Positions 25,831-37,484 of a DNA stretch of 64,000 bases are shown here, one piece after another. Below the pieces are notes generated by a model, which saw only the letters and a program-made list of their open reading frames with translations, had not been told where the DNA came from and did not search any database. This DNA is from Platycnemis pennipes (taxonomy: Eukaryota; Arthropoda; Insecta; Odonata; Platycnemididae). Position 1 is the first letter of the stretch, and each line of letters opens with the position of its first letter. The stretch covers positions 82,789,470 to 82,853,469 of the forward strand of contig OW121848.1 of assembly GCA_933228895.1 (NCBI GenBank), given 5' to 3'. Position numbers and translations under genes: made by a program.

Positions 25831-27834
25831 TGGAATGGTTGCGCAAATTCATATCGGAAGCATGAGAAAAGGTGTCTAGTTCTATTTAAATACCATGTGA
25901 TTCGCACAAAAAATCTATTCCGCCATCAAATTTCGCATCTCTTCACCGGAATTAAAGGAGGAAATATGGCTAAAATGGACTTTACTCCATTCGATGACTT
26001 TTGAAGACTTTTGATGACAAAATTGAATGACTGGTCGGAAATATGGAACCTTTCCGCGATAGGGTATTGAAGACGCCATCATATTCAGTCAACGGGTTTT
26101 TCGTTTACGATGAAAGAGTGTCTGAAACAAGGGTATGGCAAGACTTATCGCCTTTCCAATCTAGCAATCAATAATTAAACTAAATTCCTCATCAGCTCAC
26201 TCAAAAAACTTCTGCTTAGTGGATCAGCTGAATGGAACCAAAGACTATTTAAACTCGATTTTTTAAAATACCACTCCTCCATATGGATGGAGAGCTATTC
26301 TTAAAAATGTCCACTAATACCAACAAATATCATATCGACTCTTATCCCACTGAAAAATCCCTTAAAGCAAAAAACAAATCTGTTGCCCACATACCTTAAA
26401 AAATAATTAATCAAGGACAAGGTTAAGAATGGTACCAGTTTCTCAATATTCAGTAAATCCTTCCTATCGAATATTTCGACGCTGTAAACAAGCACAAAAA
26501 CTATTTTAACACACAAATTACGCCCAGAGTAAGGTTGTTCCCCACACTCGAAAAATACCTAGTCACCAACGTCTTCCCTAGGACTGTGAAATAGCTTTTT
26601 AGACGTGAGCACGGTATCGAGAGAAGGGACCGATATCCGTGCGCGCCCCGTAACATTCCATCAAACGTTAAGCCACGAAATCCTGCTGCAAGAGCAAGAA
26701 CCTTTTTCTGTCGGGATGAGAAAAAAAAGAAACTCAACCAGGAGGCGTCAAAGAACAAGCTCCGTGTTTTATAGGAAAGTCCGTAAGGTAAACCAAAGGG
26801 ATGCTGGGGGGATGGAAAAGTGGGGAAATGTTTGCGAGGATACCGCGAGATAATTGAACCAGGAGGCGGGGGGATAGAAGGGGGGATGTTCCGAATAATC
26901 TTCCCCGAAACCGCCTGGATCCACACGGGGCCTCGCCCACACTCCTGCACCGGCCCCTTATTCCCAGGGGGTGAGGGGGGAGTGGGAAAAACGGGAGGCG
27001 ATCGGAAAGCCAGGATACTGCTCGGGAAATAAAGTCACGCTTTTAATTTTTAAAGGGGATCCCCATGGGGAGGGAGGGGATAATTACCTGGGCTTCTGGC
27101 CCGCGCGAAATTGTCGACGCGCGGCCGCAGACCTCACATAAGACCACGGAAATGCTAGGACGTGCAAAATTTGAAGATTACCTTCTTGTTGGAAATTTCC
27201 TGCAAAATTCAGCAGCACGCTTGCCTATATGGAAAAATAATCGCCGGCTACGACAGTAAGAAGAGACTCTTTCATCAGAAAAATAGATTTTCTGCTCATA
27301 TAACCTTCGGGGAGAAACTAAGACTAATGCACACTGAAATTCGCCACTGAGCCTCCATAACTGACTACAACCGAAGACCAAACAAGGAATTGCATCCGGT
27401 GGCAAGAATGTGAGCAAAAGAATGATGAGATTACATTAAACAGTCTTATAATTGTCAAAATCCTCAACAGTCATCACAATTCCAAGCGAAACGGAAATCT
27501 TCACATTATCGTCCAATTCGAATTAAAATTCATTACATCAAGATAATAAAGTACATAATCTCATAATAATTGTAAAAGTGGGTAGAATCGCTAATAGACA
27601 ATACTACGTTGAAGTACTTGGTTCACATAAGTGAATATGAAAATACATATGGTGATATTTACCAATTATAATTAACAGCTGTACTGTTTATTTAAGATAA
27701 ACAATAGGTTACCAGCCATGAAGTTATTAAATATTTCCATAAATATTTAATGGTTCAGAATATTTTGTAAAACTATACTCTTACAATTATAAACTATATT
27801 TATATGTAACCATGCATTTCCGCTATAGGCCTTC
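25831..27834. other. non-coding stretch
   Basis: A GC-rich patch at 26600-27150 is flanked by AT-rich DNA. No gene or element supported. Confidence 0.4.
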
Positions 27835-27873
27835 AGCTATAGGAATAAAGACAATGTCTTCATTCCTATAGCT
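27835..27873. repeat. 18-bp stem hairpin
   Basis: AGCTATAGGAATAAAGAC is followed by a 3-nt loop and its reverse complement with one mismatch. Partial echoes of the arm (CTATAG, ATTCCTA) follow to 27896. It may be a decayed palindromic element end. Confidence 0.5.
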
Positions 27874-30787
27874 AGTACCTATAGTCTCTATTCCTAGGTC
27901 AAAAAGCCTCCAAAGGCGTCTAATGCCGCCGAGGATATGGACCCATTGTGAAATAATGGAACCAACATGAGCCCGAGTGAAAATTTGCGGCACTAGAGAA
28001 CTTTCTCGGCCGAGAGGAATGACGCCGAAAGATAATACCCTTATGAGGAGCCCTACGGTGCCATCATTAGGGGAAACGTGGAATGAAGATTAGCCACGTC
28101 AGGCTCACGTTAATGTCATATCCTTACCGGAACCTGCGGCAGGGTCGACGGTCAAATGGCAGCCGGTTGACTAGCAGGCATTAGAGCTCACGAAATAAAA
28201 ACGGTCGTTCGTATTTAAGTACTCGGCAAAGCGATGCAGGGAACTTTTTTTTACTCGGGACGATCGACTCCAACCCACACCAGCTGCGCTGCAGTCTTCC
28301 CGGTTCTGACCTTTCCAAACTCAAAAATTGCAGATAGCCAAACCCTTTTTTTCTCCCCTCTTCCTTTCGAAACAAGCGCCACCACAAAGTAATTATTCTT
28401 TGCGGATTAACTAGTAATTAGGATTGGCCATAACTTTTACAAACTGATTTAATTTCGCTCGCAATTTAGCGGACTTTCTGATCGTACCTCGAGCACAAGA
28501 CAATACTTCACACGAAATATCCGTGGCAATAACATGATATGCAACAATATATGGATAATAAAAGAAAGTATACGAAAATGAGGATCGTTGTACTTAAACG
28601 GAGTACTTCTCTAGAGACCCTCATCCATCCCTCTGGAATCCTTGAAATTCTTGATCGCTTCTTCATTGGAAAATGAAAAACTGTAGTCCAGTCGCAGACC
28701 GTGATTTGATAGGGGAACTATCGCTGATAAATATATTGGATGATGTTGCCATGAAATGTAGCGATTTGAGCAAGACGCAAAGTAGAAAACCAAAGCACTG
28801 AACGGTGGAATCAGTGAATTGCTGCAAGATAAAAATTCAAGAATGCACCAACTCCATTTTAATGTGACGGGTAATAATATATTTTCAACGATCAGAGCCA
28901 CATAAATGCAGAAGTTTACCTTCGTTTAAAGGTAATTTGCATAAAACGATCAAATAACTAAAATTGCGGTTCATAAATACAAATTAAGATAAACCTACTA
29001 TTATTAACCGAAAAAGACCAAATTTACACGATATAAAGTATACCAATTGCTTAAATTTTTCCTGGTCCTATTGTTATTTTGATTAGTTATCACAATATTA
29101 ACACCATGGCTACTCCAAGACGAGGTGACGACCTAGTAACCAATGAGGGCAGTATGCCATTCGAGAAACACTTTCACGTAACCGCTGATATTACGGCCGA
29201 CATGACAGGATCACTTAATGGAGAACTAAGGACTCCCTGGAGCAGGTGTGCATCACAAGGACAGCATAGAGACAGAAAACGGGGTGGCTGGCTATCGACC
29301 AGTTAATATCAAGGGGCTCCTACGTCTGATGTATGAAACAAAGACGCATTTGTAAGACCGATGATTCTAAAATTTAACATAAATAAAAAGAATAATTTGC
29401 ATCGGTCAAGTGTTCATGCATGAGACACACGAAAGGGGTGTTACGAGAAGGCAAAAATATTATATCACTGCTCCACTAATTAACTTATAAAAAGACGAAG
29501 ATATTATTGTTAAACGTTATTCTCAACTTTGCCAGAAATTAATTTGAAATGTCAAATGCTAATGAATGACTTCGAATACATAAAAAAACGTCATCGGGAA
29601 TGAATATAAATGCCACCTCGAGCAAAAAGAGTCGAATTAGGCCTAGTGCCGATAAAATTTCGATAAATCAAAATTGTTTTAAATAATGAACTTATCCTAA
29701 ATAATCCACACATTCTAAAGATATAAGAGAGACAAGTGCCGATAGCAAGTTAGCAATCCCAACTTCCCTACACTTTCATTATAATATCGATAATAGATAA
29801 CCACAGAAGAATTATTCGAATACGATAGGAAATCACGCAACCTAATTTGCATAGCCAATCATATATCAATCGGCAAAAATGTGAGTGTGAATACAAAGTG
29901 TGAAGTGCGGAAACATCTAACGTTATTCTAAAAGCATCTCATAAAGATGGCGAAGTTTAAAATATTGGTTTCAAATAATATGAATGTAGTTCAGAGGTCG
30001 GTAAGCATGAAGGAAAGGAAGCGAGGAGAAGGGATCCTCTAACAGAGAGAAAAGAATATCTATAATGGTGACGTTAGCAAGTCGTACTGAGGGAAGAGGA
30101 GTGAATGAATGTGCTGCCCCGAGGAAGGGCGAGCGAGAGGAGCACACATACCTTCATCTCCGCCTCCGCCGCCCTCCTCTCCCACTTCCACCTTGGTCTC
30201 CGGATCTGCACTCGACCGTCGCCCGCCAGGCGGGTGCCTGTGGAACACAAGGGAAAGAGGAGAGATTTACATCAAAACATCAGCTGATCATCAGATCATC
30301 ATTCGGTAAGAGCGATACACATAATATCTACGTCCACCGAAAGTCTGATAGAGCTCGTAGACCAGGAACCGTTCCACCGAGGAAGTTTACATTTTCTCAC
30401 TAATGTATCCACACTCTGAGATAGAACATTATTCTTTTCCGTCGAGATAATGGGGTCGTTTATCGGAACCGAAATCGCAATTTTGTTCACAAAATCGTAA
30501 GATGGAAACGAAAAAAGAATTTGAGTGAAAAAATTAATCTTCTAACCACAACCATTCACTCATAAATCTAAAATTAAAATAAGCAAAAGGTGACGCCCAC
30601 CGAAAAAGCTGCTTTGATACCATTGACGTCATTTTCCTTCCGTCCTAGATTGCTTTTAGGGGAAGTGAAGGGAGTGGGGTTCTCGGAAGGTCTGCTCGCA
30701 CATATTCTGTCGCAACTGCTCCTATTGGCAGAAATGCGATAAGGCAAAGTAGCTTCACGGGCTGAGTTGTGATTGGAGGAATTTGAT
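27874..30787. other. non-coding stretch
   Basis: AT-rich, with a GC-richer patch at 30060-30260. Several short frames, none with recognised content. Confidence 0.4.
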
Positions 30788-31051
30788 ATATGAGGCGCTC
30801 GGGGCTAGATAATGGTAAGCCACATTTAGAAAATTTTACAGGAGTGACATCTGAAGGTTCGAAAAATTCCCTAAATTAGGTGTTGTGTCTTGGTACAATA
30901 CATAACAACAAGGTGTGTACTGTCATCTCTTGGTTTCTTCAAATAATATTCCGCCAGTGGCTTCCCATCGTCTAGCAGATAAGAAAGGCGTACATATCTC
31001 AATATTTTTCAGTGTGTGGCTTACCATTATCTAGCCCCGAGCGCCTCATAT
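30788..31051. repeat. foldback with perfect 37-bp arms
   Basis: Arm 30788-30824 (begins ATATGAGGCGCTCGGGGCTA) is an exact reverse complement of 31015-31051. The spacer is about 190 bp. No clear target duplication was seen. A perfect match over 37 bp in decayed surroundings suggests a recent foldback or MITE insertion, or recent gene conversion between the arms. Confidence 0.7.
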
Positions 31052-31845
31052 GTCAGAGGTTGCACCACGCCCACTTTAAAAAACATCAGTTTTTCGCCGC
31101 TTATAACTCGAGACATAATTGACGGATCAAAAAAAAGGAAAAATACGGGTCTTTTTATTTTACAAATTCTATGCGATTCGGCAATAAAAAATATGGTAAA
31201 CGACCCAATTCTACCTTTCCTAATGACAGCCAATTGGAAATCAGCGTCAATAATGTTTTTCGAGTTTAGCTATGTGTGACGCTTTGCTAGAGGTTAGCGG
31301 AGAGAGGAGGCTATCTTTCGCGGTCATTGCAGGGCGCATTGTGGTCCTGAAGATGAATGATCCCAAATGGCCGCGAAAGCCATAACTCTAACAAAGCGAT
31401 AGCTAAACCCGAGAAACACCATTGACGACAGTATTCGCTGCGAAAATCTCCGATCCAAATTGGAAATTAAGAAACTATTCCAAAGAGTGATACTAAGGAC
31501 GTGATACTTGAGGATCGCAAATTTAGGTAACATTTGTGACGCACGAGTAGGGTGTACCCCATTCGATCATTTTAGCATCATTGCGTCATAGCCAGAGTTT
31601 GAACTATTTGGAGAACTATTGGTTTGCGCCTTCTTTTAGTTTAGCCATTGCTCAAAAGAGTGCGACGAGAAAAATTTTTAAAGTTAATGAACCTTGGGAT
31701 CTAGAGTAGTTTAAGTGACGTCACAAAAATATCGAAATGTCAAAAATGATGGGGCTATTCTGATCATTTTAGTTTTTACATAAATAGCAAAATATATTAT
31801 CATATATTTATTATTCGGTTTAAGATGAAAAAAATTGAGAGTAAA
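31052..31845. other. non-coding stretch
   Basis: No supported gene. A weak hammerhead-like string (CTGAAGA near 31346 followed by GCGAAAG) was judged too degenerate to call. Confidence 0.35.
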
Positions 31846-32235
31846 TTAACATAAAATGGCGTTGACTAGGCACAATGTTTCAAGTTCAAGTATTGAAATA
31901 CATTCACCACGCGGGCGGAGCCGCTGAAAATGTTGTAGCCTCGTCAAGGAAAGTTCTTCGTTTGTGTAGCCAGTCTCCGACATTGTGTCAATCGTACATT
32001 GTGGAATGCTATCTGCGTACTCGGATCTACATCGAATATATTTTATGATCATCATGGGAGGAATATAATCCCCACTGGCACTGCAACAAGCGACCACAGT
32101 AACATTTTCTCCTCTCTCTACACTAGTTAATGCGACTACCTCCTTTGTACCTTTCTCACTGACAGGTTTTGACGGCTTTAGTAGAGGGGTGAATCCCGTT
32201 TCATCTATGTTAAAAACAAGGTTTAGTTGGCTCAT
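31846..32235 (-). pseudogene. pogo/jerky-type DDE transposase fragment
   Basis: The 129-residue frame opens with NIDETGFTPLLKPSKP, continues with SVERGENVTVVACCSASGDY and PPMMIIK, and ends with GYTNEELSLTRLQHF. This matches the start of the DDE superfamily endonuclease domain of pogo, Tigger and jerky proteins, with the first catalytic aspartate in the DETG motif. The N-terminal DNA-binding half and the later catalytic residues are missing. The upstream minus-strand sequence to 32480 has stops in every frame tried. It is a dead fragment in the gene's long intron. Confidence 0.75.
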
Positions 32236-32526
32236 TATCTCATTGCCATTTTCTTGTGGGAAGGCTTTGCTCGTTTATTGCCCTTACTCTGCTTTATTCT
32301 TCCTTAAAGTGTTGATAAGGTACACCGTACATCTATGAAGCCCCTGTGGAGCTATGCAACTCTTCACTGACGCTAGGTAAGGCCTTTTCCATACTTCTTC
32401 CCTACATCCTTCCTTTGTAGTTCCGAACCGTTTGCCAAACAGAACGAACCCCACATAGATCAGGAATTAGGCTATTATAATTAAATGTTTTGGAATAATG
32501 ACCCGAACTATGATCGAAATAGCCCC

Positions 32527-32766
32527 TCGAATGATCAGAAAAGTAGGGATTGGTGCTTTCCCGGCGTATCTGCTTCAAGAATTTTTCTCGGGTTGTCTAC
32601 CTGGTAAGGGCGTCTATTTCTACCGACGTTTCGATCTCGACTCGAGGGTCATCTTCAGGGCGGGATCTCGCTTCGAGTCGAGGATCGAAACGTCGGCCGA
32701 AATGGACGCCCTTACCCGGTGGACAGCCCAAGAAAACTTCTTGGATCAGAAAAGCCCCGCAAAATG
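32527..32766 (-). mobile_element. hammerhead-bearing mini-retroelement, copy 2
   Basis: A 240-bp unit between perfect 16-bp direct repeats, TGATCGAAATAGCCCC (32511-32526 and 32767-32782), the longest and clearest target duplication in the window. Its interior is an inverted repeat with arms around 32575-32655 and 32675-32755 sharing GTAAGGGCGTC and GACGTTTCGATC. Confidence 0.8.
32622..32662 (-). ncRNA. hammerhead ribozyme-like core, copy 2
   Basis: Minus strand: GCC, CUGAAGA, one unpaired U, an imperfect stem II (GA..CUCG-AGU-CGAG..UC), GAA, palindrome ACGU, C at the cleavage position, then GGU. Short stem I is GCC/GGU. The other arm keeps only the GAUCGAAACGUC half on the plus strand (32694-32705). 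Confidence 0.65.
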
Positions 32767-33553
32767 TGATCGAAATAGCCCCAAGAGTCATTTATTTATT
32801 GTTTAATTTATAAACCAAAAGTAGATTGCAGTAGAAACTTAAGTTTATCCCAGGCCATTTTAGATACACTCAGAATACGTTAAAGAAATATAAGTAACTC
32901 TACGCTCAGGAAGTAACACCTTATTTCAGTAGGGCAGAAAGTTACATGCACATCTAAGAATTTATTTGTGCAACTGCCTCAATTGTTTCAGAGAAATGCC
33001 CCACTGTTAATACCGCTGATATCAGCTGCGCGATTCGGCTACCACTCACTAAGGAATCACTCTTACGACTAACGTTGATTGAAACACTTGTAGCAGTACC
33101 GGATTTATGAAGCCAGAGTTTTTCTTAATTTGATCGAAGTAGCCTCGTGATCTAAATCCTTGCTTCAAAATATCACTACGAAAAAAAGGGATTCAAATGA
33201 CAAGTGATAACTTCTCCTAAATATGCTTTAGCAGATCACTTCAGTACCTTGGATACAGGAACTTGCTTAGCATCATTTTGGGAGGGCCACGTGGGCATTT
33301 AATGGGGGGATAGTGAGCAACTTCGATGCGGGCCCAGAGTAATCGCGAAATGATACACTTCAAGCAGTTTATGACTTCTGATCAAACAATGAAACCAACA
33401 GATGTGAGGAAAATTTATAATTCATAATAAGTATGAAATCCGATCCAAGAACTTAACATCATTTTAATATAAACTGTTCCATTTCTCTCAAGAACTTTAA
33501 GCCAAACTAGACTAAAAATGCAAGGTTATTCAGATAGAACTTAATAATAATTG

Positions 33554-33731
33554 AAGAAATTCCTCTCGGGTTCTCCACCGGGTTAGTTGGTCCATGGCCG
33601 ACGTTTCGGTGCTCGACTCGTGCACCGTCATCAGGGCAGATGAGTGTCGTTTCGGAGGTTTTGGCCGCCTTATATATCCTTGCCAGAAGATGAGCAATTT
33701 CTTCAATCAATTCGCCGGGAAAGCATACGCT
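33554..33731 (-). mobile_element. hammerhead-bearing mini-retroelement, copy 3
   Basis: A 178-bp unit flanked by a perfect 14-bp direct repeat, CTTAATAATAATTG (33540-33553 and 33732-33745). It shares the CTCGGGTTCTCCACCGGG and CCGACGTTTCG segments with copy 2 in similar order, so copies 2 and 3 belong to one subfamily. Confidence 0.8.
33597..33638 (-). ncRNA. hammerhead ribozyme-like core, copy 3
   Basis: The best-preserved core. Minus strand: GCC, CUGAUGA, one unpaired C, stem II GGUGC with a 9-nt loop and GCACC, GAA, palindrome ACGU, C at the cleavage position, then GGC. Stem I (GCC/GGC) and stem II pair perfectly and all core bases are intact. Confidence 0.75.
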
Positions 33732-33996
33732 CTTAATAATAATTGCTAATAACTAATGGCTAATACCATTTCAACCTCTGATTATCCATCTTATGCTCAA
33801 GAACGTCGCGCCTGAGTTTAAATACAATTCTCTTCTTATTAATCTGCTGAAGTTTTAAGGCCGTCCTAATGCATTTATTTTTCCTATACGCCAAGTACGA
33901 TGCTATCGGATCCATTGGCATAGACCCCTTTGCTAAGTGAAGATCAGCACGAGGAAAAGGAAGCATCCCTAATTTCTTAGTTCAGTAAGCTGCAAA

Positions 33997-34035
33997 AAGA
34001 ATCAAGAACTCTTCCGAGAAGAGTTCTTGATTCTT
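33997..34035. repeat. perfect 17-bp hairpin
   Basis: AAGAATCAAGAACTCTT, a CCGAG loop, then the exact reverse complement. No neighbouring sequence explains it. It is too short for a typical animal miRNA precursor. Confidence 0.6.
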
Positions 34036-34394
34036 GAGACAGAAGCTAGGATTCCATAATCCTCAGCGTATTAATTTCACGGTCTGCGAACAGAGGTGAG
34101 CCATCTCAGAAATTGAATTAATGATCGTAAACTATGCGCAGCATTGAATTGAGAAAGATGTCGACTTATACGTGCGTCATATTTCAACCCAAAATGGGAG
34201 GAAAAATACGATGGAGAATTTAAAACTCTACTCATATGATATAGGCGCAAGTTATACGCTGGCGAAGCAATAAAATAAAATATTAGTCAAAACATTAGCC
34301 ATTGGACAATATTATTTTGCAGCAGTGGGGCAATGGCATTTAGGTTCTCCTACTGTTTAGTGTAGGTATACCACATCATCTAACTTTAACTTAC

Positions 34395-34450
34395 CAAAAC
34401 ACAACATCCATGCTTAGAAATGGATTCGAACCCATTACCGATGGGCTACG
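34395..34450 (-). repeat. tRNA-like SINE fragment
   Basis: The minus strand reads CGTAGCCCATCGGTAATGGG then GGGTTCGAATCCAT, a pol III B box in a T-arm-like setting with an eroded A box. It does not fold as a full tRNA. Confidence 0.45.
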
Positions 34451-34548
34451 AGGTCTGAAATTATTTGCCGGGCAATGATATCTTTACTTATAGAAATTTG
34501 CGTGAGGTGCATATTACTTAATGTAACAGTAACTCGGTGGAATTTATC

Positions 34549-34731
34549 CACCATGAAGATAGAAATAACAAAACTGCAATTCCACATATAAATGATATTT
34601 AATGCTAGACCTGGGTTTCGCCACAGCGCCACACGTGACCTGATGATGCTAAGCTGTGGCGAAACCTGGATCGTGCATTAAATATAATTTATGAGTGGAA
34701 TTGCAGTATTATTATTTCTATCTCCATGATG
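34549..34731 (+). mobile_element. hammerhead-bearing inverted repeat, copy 4
   Basis: Arms 34549-34626 and about 34655-34731 are reverse complements, sharing CATGAAGATAGAAATAA, CTGCAATTCCAC and TTTAATGC with few differences. The plus-strand core lies in the loop. I could not find a convincing target duplication. Confidence 0.6.
34634..34676 (+). ncRNA. hammerhead ribozyme-like core, copy 4
   Basis: Plus strand: GAC, CUGAUGA, one unpaired U, stem II GCUA-AGCUG-UGGC, GAA, ACCUGGAU (a near-palindrome), C at the cleavage position. The opposite arm keeps GAAACCCAGGUC on the minus strand, suggesting an ancestral helix III of the ACC-RGGU type. Confidence 0.6.
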
Positions 34732-34999
34732 CATACTTCTGTTAAGATTGTGACCTCAGAATAATTGCCATATTAAACATCGTTCACTTAAGCTTGACAA
34801 ACATATACATAAGGAAATATAGCTAATTCTCGGTAGCATGCAGGACTATTCATTTTAGAATTTTGCAGAAGCAGAGTAAGCACATTACTTCTCTTGAGTG
34901 GATGAACTTCCCGATGAAAATTAAACGATGAATAAAAGTCAAATGGCACAGACAAAGAACAAGAAAAAAAAGGTCATGCACAATTCGAGGCATTTATAT

Positions 35000-36178
35000 A
35001 ATACAAATTTGCATATTCGCCTATTAATTCTTCACAAAACTAAAGGTAAACTAATTCAAACGCGCGGGATACCTTCGAAGCGATGAAAATGAAAAAATCA
35101 AGGCATGCAAGAGACTCTGCTTACAGACTAAGGAGAATATTACTTCACGAACGGCGGATGGAATAATAAGAGAAACACAGGGAATTATGAATTTCGAAAA
35201 ATGATAGTAGGTATGCCTTAGACGGAATATCCAAAATATTGGAACCGGAATACCATTTGACAACATTCCACCAGCTACCATAATGCAGAACTCTGTAATT
35301 TTCTCTTTAAATTGAACGAAGGCTGGCGAAAAAAGTGAACAGGAAAAGATAAGGATCACAACCATCTATCAGAAGCATGCACCTCCTAGGAGAATGGAAT
35401 TCTAAGAAGGGTGCTGTTCTATTTTACCTTAGAAATTCCACGACAAAACTTAAAAAATACCTTCAACCTTCCGGGAAACCTTTGATTGCTTTTATTTTTT
35501 TGTGAGGTCGCAGAATATAAATGTCATTCTCGTTTCAAATGATATGCGAGGGGATATCCGCTCTAGTTAGCAACCCCCGTGCTTCTGTTTTGAAGAGGTT
35601 CAGTACACGAAATATTAACCGCCGTGAAAGTATAAAATAAAATTTCCGCCTAACATTTTATGTTGAAGCGAATTAACTTCAATAAAAGGACTTCTTTTAA
35701 AAATAAAAATTTCATTTCCAACAATTCCCAACCACTTCGCCAGCCCAGTACAACATTTTTTAATAATAAAAATCCAAAATAAATTTCAAATGCTATAAAT
35801 TCATTTGGATTGGACGATTTTCAACATTTAACATAGTCCAAAATCATTTTATTCTAAGTGGACGGATATTAATTGAAAAAAAAACTCACTGGTAATCTGA
35901 TTTAGGGCATTCTAACGTGACTTCATGGGAGTAAATTTATGAAATAACTGTGCGTTAATTTAAGAATATTATTCTTTATTAATTCAGGAGTCTCTTATAA
36001 AATTTAATTGACGGTGTGGAAATGAAACCTTGGACATACTTTTCATAATCTAAAAATCCATTTAAAAAGCCTTACCACCGTAAATTAACCTTCACTATTA
36101 TAGCAATAGTAAGAATCATATTGCCTTCATGTTGAATGAATTAAAACTATTTTTATATAAACTATAAGATTTATTTCT
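35000..36178. other. non-coding stretch
   Basis: AT-rich intron-like sequence with no feature recognised. Confidence 0.4.
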
Positions 36179-36222
36179 CCCCCTAAAGATGATGTGAAAC
36201 CACATCGAAACCCGGGTCGAGT
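36179..36222 (+). ncRNA. hammerhead ribozyme-like core, copy 5
   Basis: Plus strand: CUAAAGA (the invariant G is replaced by A), one unpaired U, a perfect stem II GAUGUG-AAAC-CACAUC, GAA, palindrome ACCCGGGU and C at the cleavage position. The core substitution should abolish activity. Flanking arms and target duplication were not found. Confidence 0.55.
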
Positions 36223-37033
36223 TTTAAAATATATTCTAGTGGTATCAGTAAAAGTTGCCTTTTTTTCCTCTTGTGATGCAATACCACCAAGTTAACCTTG
36301 ACAAAGGGATTGCTATAAGATTAACATTTACAAGGCGCACAATGGTTGAGTTGTCCTACTCCCACAGATAAGACCCTAGATCAGGAGTCCACGATATTAA
36401 TAAGGACGCCCAACGCCAACTACAAAGCAAATAGTTTATTCCAAGACGTTAATGGATTAGGCATTGGAGTCTTTGCGAAGTATTCTATATGCGACACCCA
36501 TCAGTGGACGTAATTTGAATGAAAATTAGCTACTGGGCAATTAAGTACTAAAAATGATACGTTTTTATAAAATTAGTAGCTATAAAAATCAATAACGGTA
36601 TCGTGCTACGAATAGTGGACTGCTGTAGCAATTATTTTCCATTCAGAACTATCAGAGGCAAGCAAAACAAAGAAAAACATCCCCTTATTCTGAAGAAATT
36701 TTCCCCAAATTAATCAAAAGCTATCGTGGATAATGTCAACAAGCATGGTGACAAGACCGAGAGTTAAGTCACATTTAAAGTCGTATCTTTCCCATAAATA
36801 GTTTGGTGGCTTCCACAACTTCGTCCACACAAAACCAATGCAAAATAGACTTTTAAGTGGGCATACAAAAGGAATAAGTTCTTCACTGACAAAGGAGCTC
36901 ATCACTCATTTATGCATGCATCGAGTATGACAGGAAAGAATTATTTCGAAGGGTCAACGAACGGCATTGGAGAATCACGCCGCAACTCCCGTGGGAGTGA
37001 GAACAAAAAGTAGAAAGGGCCACCCCTCCTCAC

Positions 37034-37484
37034 CTGGGCACCCATACGGGGCTCGAATCCGGCTTCACCCTCGACGAGATGCCGTCCTCGCTGGCTCCGC
37101 CGCTTCCAGAGGCTCCGATGCCCGACGACGTCGGAGACTTGAGCGGCAGGGTCTTCGTCCGCTGCAGGGTCAGGCGAATGTCCTTAATGGCCGCCTCCAC
37201 CGAGTCCGAGGAGTGCGGGACCGGGGGAGGTGGGGGCGGGGGCGGCGGAGGCGGCGGGGGAGGAGGCGCGGGCGGCTCCGAGGTCTGCGCCGCCTGCGGA
37301 GGCGGCGGCGGGGAGGGGTGCTGAACGGCCGACGCCCCCGGGAGCGGGAGCTGCATCGGCGGCAGGATCTGCTGCGGGAGCGCCGGGCCCGTCTCCGCCG
37401 GCACCACCACTACCACGCCGCTGCTGCGGTGCGGCTGGGGCGCGGGAGGGGGCGGGGTCTCCTGCTGCTGGGCGTCGGGGGAGG
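37034..37484 (-). CDS. exon C of the minus-strand gene
   Basis: This 451-bp exon starts after a strong acceptor (a CTCTCTCTCTATCCCGCAG tract; first base 37484) and ends at CCCAG/GTGAGG (last base 37034). It enters with two bases that complete an alanine codon with the single base left by exon B. It gives 149 full codons and leaves two bases (AG). The product is rich in Gln and Pro, with a run of about 15 prolines in the middle, then an island DSVEAAIKDIRLTLQRTKTL that looks helical, a Ser/Gly linker, and SSPVWVPR at the end. GC content is far above the flanking intron. The next exon must start with one base completing AGN and lies left of 37034, but I could not find it. Family unrecognised. 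Confidence 0.8.

Noticed and set aside
29079..29306. 75-codon plus-strand frame
   Set aside because: Looks hydrophilic and protein-like but matches no family I know, and has no splice sites or partner sequence.
31340..31385. tenth hammerhead-like string (CTGAAGA .. GCGAAAG)
   Set aside because: No stem II, no palindromic helix III and no inverted-repeat arms.
33760..33966. 68-codon lysine-rich minus-strand frame
   Set aside because: Lies just outside copy 3. Composition suggests chance in AT-rich DNA, and no family is recognised.
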